DNA of 10,098 nucleotides from Crocosphaera chwakensis CCY0110 (GCF_000169335.1 NZ_AAXW01000105.1:1-10098); one strand, 5' to 3'. Positions 1 to 6,982 are shown, counted from the first letter of the stretch. Notes: generated by a model not told the origin, from the sequence alone. Made by a program: numbers and translations.

Positions 1-414
1 GGAACTTTCGGAGAAACAAAGATAATATTAGAATACCTAAAATATAAACTACAAGATTATTATTTAGACGATGAAGAACGCTACGATGAACGTTTTCTCA
101 AACAGCTAAGATATTGGTATCAATGGTTCCCGTACAATGTAAGAGAGAGGGAATTTAGTAAGAAAATACTTGAGGTGTGTCTAGCGGAAGAATTAGCAGA
201 GGATTCGTTTGATTTTGATTACAGGGAGTATAAATATGATATGTCTAGACAACGAATAACGGCTCCTGATGCCCCTGAATTTGTTGAACCCTTGTTACGT
301 TGGGCTTTATCAAAAGTGGATTGGAAACTATTAACAAAGCAGTTATTAAAAATGTTTAATATGGACGAGGCAGAACTATTTAATGAGAAATTAATGAAAC
401 GGGGGTATCGCTAA
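1..414 (+). CDS. Unrecognised protein, C-terminal part (5' end outside window)
   Basis: Frame 1 is open from the first base to the TAA at 412-414, so this is the last 137 codons of a longer gene. A GTG at 175 could be read as a start, but the 58 open codons before it have the same character, so continuation from outside is the better reading. The visible protein is rich in Tyr, Glu, Asp and Lys, especially the acidic/aromatic stretch around DYYLDDEERYDERF, and ends in a mostly helical-looking segment with LLRWALSKVDW and a basic GYR terminus. There is no signal peptide, membrane segment or catalytic motif that I recognise. The next gene starts 2 bp after the stop, which suggests the two are co-transcribed and functionally linked. 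No function is proposed. The coding call is secure; identity is unknown. Confidence 0.8.
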   Translation, partial: GTFGETKIILEYLKYKLQDYYLDDEERYDERFLKQLRYWYQWFPYNVREREFSKKILEVCLAEELAEDSFDFDYREYKYDMSRQRITAPDAPEFVEPLLRWALSKVDWKLLTKQLLKMFNMDEAELFNEKLMKRGYR

Positions 415-416
415 TT

Positions 417-1250
417 ATGTCGATGTTTTGTTATAAAGAAATTCTCTTTCAGTTAACTCATAAAGTTGATGAATATAAAGTAGAAGGATATATAGAAGGA
501 ACTTTTTACCCAGAGAATCCGAATAAAGAAATAACTCCAGTTGTTGGGAGATTAATCACATTAGATAAACTTGACTTCCCTGCTTTCATGAGTTTAAGTT
601 GCTGGAAAAAGATTCAAGAACGCAAAGATTTTACCGAAGATAAGTCTTATTATTGGTTTATCTATTTTCACACAAAAAGGAATAAAGAAATATCAGAAGT
701 CCAGTTAATAAGACCCAAAATAGATAAGCCTTATTTAGTTGATTTTGGGGGAGAAGTATTTAATGCGAATGTAGATTATATGAGGGTAAGAGGACGAATA
801 AAAACAATTTTTAAAAAGTCTTTTTCTATTCAAGTAGAATGTCAAAGCCATTACGAAAAAGATTTGTTTTATAAACCTTTCACCCTAAAAATAGACGGGA
901 TATTACCTCCTGAAGCCAATCCAGGAGAATTCTGGGATGTTGTAGGCGTTAGGAATGGTAACATTTGGACGTTGATAAAAGCTGAGATAGCTGATGAAAA
1001 TAAACTAATGGAATTGAAAATAAACCGAAGAGAAATATTGCGTAATTTGTTGTTAGAAAAAACCGAGACAAACCTAGTACCAAAATATTTAAGACCTCCT
1101 ATTAACCCAACTCAGATTAAAAAGACTCCTCCTAAGCAATCCCAACCCAAAAAGAAGAAAAAGAGAAAGCGAAAGCCTAAACCAAAACCAAAAATTCGTC
1201 CTATCCAGAAAAACCAAAACACTACAGGGAAAACCTTTCGGTTGTATTGA
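417..1250 (+). CDS. Unrecognised protein with a Lys/Arg/Pro-rich basic tail
   Basis: A 277-residue protein starting 2 bp after the preceding stop. A G-run at 401-405 about 11 nt upstream could serve as ribosome binding site, and an in-frame ATG two codons later (423) is an alternative start. Residues 1-195 look like a globular beta-rich region, perhaps two similar halves: about 20-100, and about 118-190 beginning YMRVRGRIKTIF and ending GNIWTLIKAE. The alternation of short strands and glycines recalls OB-type barrels, but this is only an impression. Residues 197-215 look helical. From about 234 to 263 the chain is almost entirely Lys, Arg, Pro and Gln, including a KKKKKRKRKPKPKPK run, an unstructured tail suited to binding nucleic acid or another polyanion. 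There is no signal peptide or membrane segment. The close pairing with the upstream unknown gene suggests a two-gene unit. Function is not known. Confidence 0.8.
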   Translation: MSMFCYKEILFQLTHKVDEYKVEGYIEGTFYPENPNKEITPVVGRLITLDKLDFPAFMSLSCWKKIQERKDFTEDKSYYWFIYFHTKRNKEISEVQLIRPKIDKPYLVDFGGEVFNANVDYMRVRGRIKTIFKKSFSIQVECQSHYEKDLFYKPFTLKIDGILPPEANPGEFWDVVGVRNGNIWTLIKAEIADENKLMELKINRREILRNLLLEKTETNLVPKYLRPPINPTQIKKTPPKQSQPKKKKKRKRKPKPKPKIRPIQKNQNTTGKTFRLY

Positions 1251-1358
1251 GGGGGGCGCACGACCAAAGGCGAATCTCTCCCTTGATGGCTAAATCTTGA
1301 TAGCCCTTAATCGAAATTTATCTTTGCCCGTCTGTATCTCATGGTTTTCCTAATCTTG

Positions 1359-1381
1359 CCTCAGTTAAACTGAGGTTTTTT
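1359..1381 (+). terminator. Intrinsic terminator
   Basis: CCTCAGT (1359-1365) pairs perfectly with ACTGAGG (1369-1375) around a 3-nt loop and is followed at once by six T (1376-1381). This is a textbook rho-independent terminator for the + strand. It lies 109 bp after the stop of the basic-tailed gene and presumably ends that transcription unit. The 108 bp between 1251 and 1358 begin with a G6 run and contain a small GGCTA/TAGCC inverted repeat (1288-1305), but nothing there looks like a gene. Confidence 0.8.
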
Positions 1382-1383
1382 AG

Positions 1384-1412
1384 TACAGAAGTGTCCGCTC
1401 TTGGAATATAAT
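1384..1412 (+). promoter_or_regulatory. Candidate promoter for the dienelactone hydrolase gene
   Basis: A perfect -10 hexamer TATAAT lies at 1407-1412, just after the upstream terminator and 101 bp before the next start codon. At a 17-bp spacing the -35 region reads TACAGA (1384-1389), a poor match to TTGACA. A 10-bp palindrome ATTCTAGAAT (1419-1428) falls where transcription would start, and might be an operator or chance. The position between a terminator and the next gene supports the call; the weak -35 limits it. Confidence 0.4.
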
Positions 1413-1513
1413 AATGCCATTCTAGAATTACGGCGATTTTTATGTCTTTTCGTATATCAACTCTAGTTTGTTCACCGCAACACCCTGTTCATTTTAAATA
1501 ACAAAGTTTTGTT

Positions 1514-2332
1514 ATGAGAGATTTCACTCAATTTTACTTTCCCAGTTCCTCAAAACGCCTAGTTTATAAAAAAGGAGAAGGGCCAGCCGTTGTTTTGATG
1601 CACGAGTTACCAGGAATGATCCCTGAATGTGTTGATTTAGCTAGACGTTTAGCCAAGAACTTTACTGTGTATTTACCTTTACTATTTGGGGAAGCATCAC
1701 AGCCTTTTTCTCCGTTAAAAATGATTCAACATACAGCCCAAATTTGTATCAGCCACGAATTTTATTGTTTAGCCAAAAATAAATCTAGTCCGATTACCGA
1801 CTGGTTAAAACAACTATGTAAATATGCAAAACAGGAATGTTCTTGTCAAGGGGTTGGGGTCATTGGAATGTGTTTAACAGGAGGATTTGTATTTTCCTTA
1901 ATGGCTGATGAAAATGTGTTAGCTTCGGTGGCTAGTCAGCCATCTCTTCCGTTTGGGATCACCTCAGAACATAAAGCTGCTTTAGGAGTTTCTCCAGAAG
2001 AGTTAGAAGTGGCTAAAGATAGACAAATACCTGTTTTGGCTCTACGATTTTCTCAAGACAAAATTAGTTCGGCTGAGAAATTTAAAACGTTAAGGGAAAC
2101 TTTTGGAGAAGAAACAGAAGTCCTAGAAAAGAGTTCCCGTTTATGTTGGAAACGAGGGTCTATCTTAGAAACAATAGAAATTAATTCTGGAGCCAATAAT
2201 CCTTATAAAATTTCGCCAAAGTCTCATGCGGTTTTAACGTTAGGTTTTAGTAATGAGCCAGGATATCCTACCAACGAAGTGTTTGAGCGTGTTGTTGCTT
2301 TTCTTGAGGAAAACTTGAGAAATAATGAATAG
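1514..2332 (+). CDS. Dienelactone hydrolase family protein (alpha/beta hydrolase)
   Basis: A 272-residue soluble alpha/beta hydrolase of the dienelactone hydrolase family. Family enzymes use a Cys-Asp-His triad to open lactones or other activated esters; the substrate here cannot be named. Visible marks are VVLMHELPGM (26-35) with the Glu (E31) that in this family interacts with the nucleophile; the nucleophile elbow GMCLTGG (118-124) with Cys120; the Asp of FSQDK (D182) on the strand following PVLALRF; and the His of KSHAV (H238) near the C-terminus. The triad is therefore complete. The length is slightly above the usual 230-250, with extra sequence around 62-110 and 195-230. There is no signal peptide, so it is cytoplasmic. 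No Shine-Dalgarno is obvious before the ATG, which is common in cyanobacteria. It is separated from the next gene by 87 bp containing a Pho-box-like array, so it is probably its own unit. Confidence 0.9.
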   Translation: MRDFTQFYFPSSSKRLVYKKGEGPAVVLMHELPGMIPECVDLARRLAKNFTVYLPLLFGEASQPFSPLKMIQHTAQICISHEFYCLAKNKSSPITDWLKQLCKYAKQECSCQGVGVIGMCLTGGFVFSLMADENVLASVASQPSLPFGITSEHKAALGVSPEELEVAKDRQIPVLALRFSQDKISSAEKFKTLRETFGEETEVLEKSSRLCWKRGSILETIEINSGANNPYKISPKSHAVLTLGFSNEPGYPTNEVFERVVAFLEENLRNNE

Positions 2333-2346
2333 ATGAAGTAGAGTAA

Positions 2347-2398
2347 GTTAAGCTATTGTTAACCTGAGATTTACCAAAAAACATTCCTAACTTAATGT
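2347..2398 (+). promoter_or_regulatory. Pho-box-like tandem repeat array
   Basis: Octamers in strict 11-bp register resemble the cyanobacterial PhoB/SphR site (consensus close to CTTAACCT, 3-bp spacers): GTTAAGCT (2347), GTTAACCT (2358), ATTTACCA (2369), then a degenerate AACATTCC (2380) and CTTAATGT (2391). By hand count, matches to the consensus (last base T or A) are 6, 7, 6, 2 and 6 of 8. Three adjacent good units match the usual architecture. The array ends 21 bp before the ATG of a gene encoding phosphodiesterase and nucleotidase domains, which is the kind of gene this regulon contains. A weak -10 such as TAATGT (2393-2398) overlaps the last unit. The periodic sequence is seen directly; control by SphR is inferred. 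Confidence 0.6.
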
Positions 2399-2419
2399 AA
2401 CTCGATTAATTTAATTTTA

Positions 2420-5400
2420 ATGACAAAATTAATATCAATAATATTGAGTTTTTTGACTATGGTTATTTCAGCTAATGAATTGGATAATTTAACAGGTTCT
2501 TTGAGTAATTTTATTGGGTTTGAAAATGGAAGCTATTATATTGAAGTTCCAGAGGGGAAAATAGATGAATTTTTTCAATGGGATATAAACTATCCAGAAT
2601 TAATTTCAGCCCATCGTGGGGGATTTAAGACCGGATTTCCCGAAAATGCCATTGCGACCTTTGAACAGACACTCACCACTGCTCCTGCATTACTAGAAGT
2701 TGACGTGCGACGGACAGGAGACGGACAATGGATTTTGATGCACGACGAGGATCTCAGTCGTACAACTAATGGAACAGGTTTAGTAGAAGAAACTTCCTTA
2801 GCGGAGATTAAGACATTACGATTAAAAGATAATCAGGGAAATCTCACACCATATCAAGTTCCTACCCTAGAAGAAGCCTTATTATGGGCAGAAGGACGCA
2901 CTATTCTTGAACTGGATCTTAAATCAGATGACTATACCGAAGAAGTGGTAGAAATTATCACTCAAACACAAGCAGAAGATCAAGTTCGTTTTATTACTGA
3001 TAATATGGAACAAGCTACTCAAATTTATAATCAAAACCCTGAAATTCATCTCGGTTTATTTATCGTTCCCAATAATCAAGAAACAGTATTGAGCGATATA
3101 GAAACGGCTCCTTTTACCTTAGATAAAGTAAGCGCATTCACAGGAACTCAACCACAATCAGAAGTATTTTATCAAGGATTACATGAACAAGGGATAGTAG
3201 CTATTCAAGGTTTATTTGGGCAACAAGATACCTTTAATACTTCCATCAATGAACTAAATATTCAACAACGAGAATCGTTATTCGAGACTGTTTTTACTGA
3301 TGGTGGAGACGTTATTGCTTCGGATTACTATCAACAAATCGCACAAATAATTGAATATCCAGTAGAAGACGAGTTAGAAATATTACTGGTCAACGATGAT
3401 GGTTTTGAAGCAGAAGGAATTAATGTTTTATTTGAAGGTCTAAAAGCAGCTGGTTATGATGTTACTCTAGTAGCTCCCAAAGAACAACAAAGTGGCCGGG
3501 GGACTTTAATTAATGTTGATAAAATTTTCCAACCGACCGAAGTTGTTAACTTTGAACCTAATAAATGGTTTGTAGATGGAAGTCCTATAGTAACGACTCT
3601 TGCTGGATTAGATTATATTCTTGATGAGGAACCTGACTTAGTAATTTCTGGCATTAATGAAGGGGCTAATATTGGTGAGAATGTTGTTATTTCTTCGGGG
3701 ACAGTTAGTGCCGCTACCACTGCCACAAGACGAGGGATTCCGTCCATCGCTGTTAGTGCTGGAGGAAACACGCTTTCAGAATTAGAAGTTGCTTATGAAG
3801 AAGGGACAGCCTTAATTATTGATATTATTGAAACCCTTGAAGCTCAAAGATTACCAGAAGCCGAACTTTTACCTGAAGGAGTCGGGTTAAATATCAATAT
3901 TCCAGGAACTTTTGCTGAAGGGGTCAATGGCATTCAAGGAGTGGTTTTAACTGAACTAGACGAAATCTCTAACCTTGAGTTCAGTTTTGGAGAACTACCG
4001 CCTAATTTTGGCGAAGGAGCAGGCGTTCTCGTTAACCTAAATGAAAATATTACCCCTTCAGAGGTTGAAAATGAGATGTCAGAAGGAGAGAATTTTCTGG
4101 CTGGTTTTATGACCATAACACCCATTGATGGCAGTTGGGTGGCTTCTTCTGATATCAGAGAAAGTATTGAAGCTCGGACAATGCTTGACATTGCCCTTCC
4201 TGAATTTGTTCCCTTAGATATTTTACTGACCAATGATGACGGGTTTGAAGCAGAAGGGATTGAGGTTATCTATAATACGTTAACCGAAGCTGGTCATAAT
4301 GTAAGCTTAGTTGCTCCAAAAGAACAGCAAAGTGGGACAGGAACCGCTTTAGATGTCGATTCAATTTTTCAACCCACTGAAGTCGTTAACTTCGAGGAAA
4401 ACAAATGGTACGTTGATGCCGGTGTCAGAACGACAACCTGGGCAGGATTAGACTTTATTTTAGAGGGAGAAACCCCCGATTTAGTGATTTCCGGTATTAA
4501 TGAAGGAGAAAATATTGGACCTGGAGGAGCAGTTTCATCAGGAACGGTTAGTGCCGCAGTTAGTGCTATTCTCAGAGATATCCCTGCGATCGCCGTCAGT
4601 GCAGGAATTGACTTAGAAAATGAGCAAGACAATCTTACCAGTGAGGCATACGAAATTGGAGCTAATTATGTCACCGACTTAATCGCTCAATTACAAGCAA
4701 CTCAAGGAAATGACGCAACCATACTGCCAAAAGGAACGGGTTTGAGTATTAACATTCCTGTCCGTTTTCCAGAAGGAATTTCCCAAATACAAGGGGTCGC
4801 TTTTACTGAACCTGATAATATTGAGCCTTTTGCTATTGATTTTGGAGAACTCCCCCCTAATTTTGGGGGAGGGGCTGGTTTACGTTTCTTTCCCACAGAG
4901 TTACCTCCAGAGCAAGAGATTTCCCCCTTATCGGAGGGAGGACAGTTTCTCTCCGGGTTGATTACTGTAACTACCCTTGATGGTAATTGGACAGCGAGTC
5001 AAGAAAAGATTGATATTGTTGATGACCTTCTGTCTAACGTTCTGTCTCAACCTCTACCTCAAACCGTTTTTGGCACTGCTAATGCTGATTTCTTTGATAC
5101 AGAAGTCCCTGATGAGAACAACTTTATTGGAGATAATCAAATTCTGTTTACTGGCTCTGGGGATGACTGGGTAGATGTTACCTTTGCCCCTGGTGATAAC
5201 CGTATTGATTTAGGTTCTGGCGATGATTTTCTTTTCGGTGGGACTAATAATCGGATTATTGCAGGGACTGGGGATGATACTTTATTTGTTGGTTCTGCTG
5301 GTGGTAACAATGTGATTACTGGTGGAGAGGGAATGGATCGATTCTGGATTGTTACAGATGGGGTTGACCTACCTAGTCAAGCCAATACTATTACAGATTT

Positions 5401-5572
5401 CACCAATGGGGAGGATAAGATTGGTTTTGCCACGGTTGACCTTGATTTTGAAGAGCTAACCTTAACTCAAGATGGTAGCAGTGCCGTCATTAAGGCTTTT
5501 GAGCAAGATTTAGCCATTCTGCTCAATACTGAAGTTTCTGCCTTGAGTTCTTCTGATTTCGTTTTTGCTTAA
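2420..5572 (+). CDS. Multidomain phosphatase: GDPD + SurE + SurE + RTX calcium-binding C-terminus
   Basis: A 1050-residue modular enzyme. Residues 1-18 form a possible signal peptide (MTK, hydrophobic core, cleavage after ISA). Residues 60-305 are a glycerophosphodiester phosphodiesterase domain: AHRG (64-67), PENA (74-77), EVD (93-95), MHDEDLSRTTNGTG (107-120), ELDLK (164-168). Residues 319-580 and 599-862 are two SurE 5'/3'-nucleotidase domains, each with NDDGFEAEGI (D326/D327; D606/D607), PKEQQSG (S358; S638), SGIN.G.N.G (410-419; 691-700) and SSGTVSAA. By hand they agree at about 57 of 83 positions over their first 83 residues, a tandem duplication. Residues 905-975 carry about four RTX-like turns (GSGDD 912, GSGDD 932, GTGDD 949, GGEGMD 968) and then ITDFTNGEDKIGF, the conserved segment following such repeats. 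It probably acts outside the cell, releasing phosphate from glycerophosphodiesters and nucleotides, with calcium-dependent folding. M14 (ATG at 2459) is an alternative start that would remove the signal-like segment. The Pho-box-like array upstream supports induction by phosphate starvation. Confidence 0.9.
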   Translation: MTKLISIILSFLTMVISANELDNLTGSLSNFIGFENGSYYIEVPEGKIDEFFQWDINYPELISAHRGGFKTGFPENAIATFEQTLTTAPALLEVDVRRTGDGQWILMHDEDLSRTTNGTGLVEETSLAEIKTLRLKDNQGNLTPYQVPTLEEALLWAEGRTILELDLKSDDYTEEVVEIITQTQAEDQVRFITDNMEQATQIYNQNPEIHLGLFIVPNNQETVLSDIETAPFTLDKVSAFTGTQPQSEVFYQGLHEQGIVAIQGLFGQQDTFNTSINELNIQQRESLFETVFTDGGDVIASDYYQQIAQIIEYPVEDELEILLVNDDGFEAEGINVLFEGLKAAGYDVTLVAPKEQQSGRGTLINVDKIFQPTEVVNFEPNKWFVDGSPIVTTLAGLDYILDEEPDLVISGINEGANIGENVVISSGTVSAATTATRRGIPSIAVSAGGNTLSELEVAYEEGTALIIDIIETLEAQRLPEAELLPEGVGLNINIPGTFAEGVNGIQGVVLTELDEISNLEFSFGELPPNFGEGAGVLVNLNENITPSEVENEMSEGENFLAGFMTITPIDGSWVASSDIRESIEARTMLDIALPEFVPLDILLTNDDGFEAEGIEVIYNTLTEAGHNVSLVAPKEQQSGTGTALDVDSIFQPTEVVNFEENKWYVDAGVRTTTWAGLDFILEGETPDLVISGINEGENIGPGGAVSSGTVSAAVSAILRDIPAIAVSAGIDLENEQDNLTSEAYEIGANYVTDLIAQLQATQGNDATILPKGTGLSINIPVRFPEGISQIQGVAFTEPDNIEPFAIDFGELPPNFGGGAGLRFFPTELPPEQEISPLSEGGQFLSGLITVTTLDGNWTASQEKIDIVDDLLSNVLSQPLPQTVFGTANADFFDTEVPDENNFIGDNQILFTGSGDDWVDVTFAPGDNRIDLGSGDDFLFGGTNNRIIAGTGDDTLFVGSAGGNNVITGGEGMDRFWIVTDGVDLPSQANTITDFTNGEDKIGFATVDLDFEELTLTQDGSSAVIKAFEQDLAILLNTEVSALSSSDFVFA
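3374..5008 (+). repeat. Internal tandem duplication of a SurE domain
   Basis: The two SurE units (about 3374-4162 and 4214-5008) are homologous end to end, from the NDDGFEAEG strand to the closing motifs (SEGENFLAGFMTITP in copy 1, SEGGQFLSGLITVTT in copy 2). The strongest blocks are identical over 11 or more residues, for instance VAPKEQQSG and IFQPTEVVNFE. At the DNA level third positions have drifted, so the duplication is old and kept by selection on protein. A linker of about 20 residues (580-598) separates the copies. Confidence 0.85.
5129..5344 (+). repeat. RTX-type glycine/aspartate repeat region
   Basis: This codes for residues about 904-975 of the modular phosphatase. Gly-x-Gly-Asp-Asp or Gly-Gly-x-Gly-x-Asp turns recur every 17-20 residues, the pattern of a calcium-binding parallel beta-roll. 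Spacing is longer than the classic 9-residue RTX period, so alternate turns may be degenerate (for example APGDN at 923-927 and GGTNN at 940-944). Such regions normally go with type I secretion. Confidence 0.7.
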
Positions 5573-5613
5573 GAATAAATAAGCGATCTCGAACTGTCTT
5601 CATTAAGTACATA

Positions 5614-5619
5614 TATACT
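5614..5619 (+). promoter_or_regulatory. Weak candidate -10 element for the recombinase gene
   Basis: TATACT matches the -10 consensus at five of six positions, but no good -35 lies 16-18 bp upstream. If used, transcription would begin near 5627 and give a leader of about 125 nt containing the 5664-5691 hairpin. The whole gap 5573-5751 contains this element, a 5-bp ACAAC/GTTGT inverted repeat (5625-5639) and that hairpin, but no gene. Confidence 0.25.
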
Positions 5620-5663
5620 AAATAACAACGGAAAGTTGTAGGGTGTTTTGGGAATGCTTAAAA

Positions 5664-5691
5664 GAGTCCGAGAATAATTCTTTTCGGACTC
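5664..5691. repeat. Strong inverted repeat (hairpin) upstream of the recombinase
   Basis: GAGTCCGA (5664-5671) and TCGGACTC (5684-5691) are perfect complements around 12 nt. The intervening AGAA/TTCT can extend the stem with a 3-nt bulge. On the + strand no T-run follows, so it is not a good terminator for the upstream phosphatase gene. On the - strand it is followed by TTTT, making a weak terminator for antisense transcription. It may also be a leader structure or a protein-binding site for the recombinase encoded 60 bp downstream. Confidence 0.5.
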
Positions 5692-5751
5692 ATCGCCCTG
5701 TTAAAATTATCTCTGTGTGAGGATCTCGGCTTTATTATCTTTCCCCCCCTG

Positions 5752-6966
5752 GTGGCTCCTATGTCTTCAATCATTTCTACCTTTGATGCCAAACCAGTCC
5801 TCGACACAGCGACGGCTCATTTGAACGTCTTTGAGGATTTTCTCAAACATCATGTGGGGGAAGGCTCCGCCGAAAGCGACACCATTAGAACCTACCGTTG
5901 TCATATCAAGCAGTTTCTCCAATGGTGTCAAAATACAGAACTTAACCCTATTGAAGCCACTTTTAACCAGCTAACAAGGTTTCGTCATTGGCTGATCCAT
6001 CAACAACAATATCAAAATGCGACAATATCTTTGAAACTGACGATTTTGCGCCGTTTTTACGATGGATTACGGGAATACGGGTATATAATCAATAATCCTG
6101 CTATTAGGCTTAAAGCACCAACAGCAGTAAGAGATCCAGCAGCTTCGATCAATTTCCTCGAAAATGAGGAGATGAACCGGTTACTCGATAGTCTGCCGAC
6201 AGAAAATACAGTCCATGCCCTACGCGATCGCCTCTTAATATCGCTGATGGTTCTCCAGGGATGCCGAACGGTGGATCTGCACCGAGTCACAATGGAAAAC
6301 ATGGTGAAAAATGGCAAAAATATAGGCTTGCGTGTATCATCAAAACGCCATACAAGGGTCGTGCCGTTAACCCCCGACTTGGCCAAGTTGCTCCGGCGTT
6401 ACTTGAGGGCAAGAAGAAAAGCAGGAGAACTAATCACCGAATCTACCCCGTTGTTCATCTCTGTGGCTTGGAACAACAAAAAGATTTGGAAACCTTTGAG
6501 CCGGCGTTCCTTTCGGCGGATCGTGGACAAATATCTCGGTGTGATCGGCTTAAAAGAATTACCCTGTCCCAAAACTCTCAAAAAGCTGACTGGGAGCCAA
6601 GAAAAGAGTAATCTACCCACAAAAGCCAGGGAGTTTTCACAGCATAAGCCCAAACCTCGGAAGTTAAGCCCACATTCTTTAAGGCATACGGCAGCCACAC
6701 TGGCCTTAAGAGCAGGAGCAACATTAGAACAAGTGCAGGATCTACTGGGGCATACTGATCCCAAAACAACGATGGTGTATGTTCACATCGGCGATCGCTG
6801 GTTGAATAATCCGGCACTGTTATTGTCGGTGAATAAGCCGAAATTAGGGGGAAATATAATTAAAAGGTTTCAGAGATTGCAACAATCGTTAAAGAGGATT
6901 AATCCGCTTGATTTGACTCTCAATGAAGAGGAAACGCTGAGGATTTTAGACCAAATCTGTGCATAA
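5752..6966 (+). CDS. Tyrosine recombinase / integrase (XerC/D-like)
   Basis: A complete tyrosine site-specific recombinase of 404 residues. Residues 22-125 form the core-binding (SAM-like) domain, with TIRTYRCHIKQFLQWC and LKLTILRRFYDGL. The catalytic domain carries every expected residue: Arg172 (QGCRTVDLHRV), Lys198 (SSKRHTRVVPL), His308 and Arg311 (SPHSLRHTAATL), His334 (LLGHTDP) and the nucleophile Tyr343 (TTMVYVHI). It should therefore be active in cutting and rejoining DNA. Two features differ from a minimal 300-residue Xer protein: an inserted, Lys/Pro-rich segment at about 268-305 just before HSLRH, and a tail of about 60 residues after the tyrosine. The start is GTG 5752 or ATG 5761; neither has a Shine-Dalgarno, and ATG may be likelier. 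The gene carries two HIP1 octamers, so it has been resident in a cyanobacterial background for some time. Its DNA target is unknown. Confidence 0.92.
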   Translation: MAPMSSIISTFDAKPVLDTATAHLNVFEDFLKHHVGEGSAESDTIRTYRCHIKQFLQWCQNTELNPIEATFNQLTRFRHWLIHQQQYQNATISLKLTILRRFYDGLREYGYIINNPAIRLKAPTAVRDPAASINFLENEEMNRLLDSLPTENTVHALRDRLLISLMVLQGCRTVDLHRVTMENMVKNGKNIGLRVSSKRHTRVVPLTPDLAKLLRRYLRARRKAGELITESTPLFISVAWNNKKIWKPLSRRSFRRIVDKYLGVIGLKELPCPKTLKKLTGSQEKSNLPTKAREFSQHKPKPRKLSPHSLRHTAATLALRAGATLEQVQDLLGHTDPKTTMVYVHIGDRWLNNPALLLSVNKPKLGGNIIKRFQRLQQSLKRINPLDLTLNEEETLRILDQICA

Positions 6967-6982
6967 ACTACTCCACGGAGGG

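Noticed and set aside
1443..1502. A 19-codon open frame starting ATG at 1443
   Set aside because: Too short, with no Shine-Dalgarno or recognisable sequence; it lies in the leader of the dienelactone hydrolase gene and could only be supported by ribosome profiling or conservation.
1..4585. Absence of HIP1 octamers in the first 4.6 kb as a sign of horizontal transfer
   Set aside because: Five sites in 10 kb are too few for the gap to be meaningful, and the Pho-regulated-type gene itself carries the first site at 4586.
3934..4896. Reverse-strand open frames of 64-99 codons inside the SurE region
   Set aside because: They lie antisense to a gene with clear domain homology, have no recognisable protein features, and correspond to each other in the two SurE copies, as expected for shadows of a duplicated coding sequence.
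4977..5174. Forward open frame of 65 codons overlapping the RTX region
   Set aside because: It sits in another frame of the GDPD-SurE-RTX gene, whose motifs run through the whole stretch, and has no start signal.
6057..6817. Several open frames on both strands overlapping the recombinase
   Set aside because: The recombinase frame carries every catalytic motif across the region; the others show no domains.
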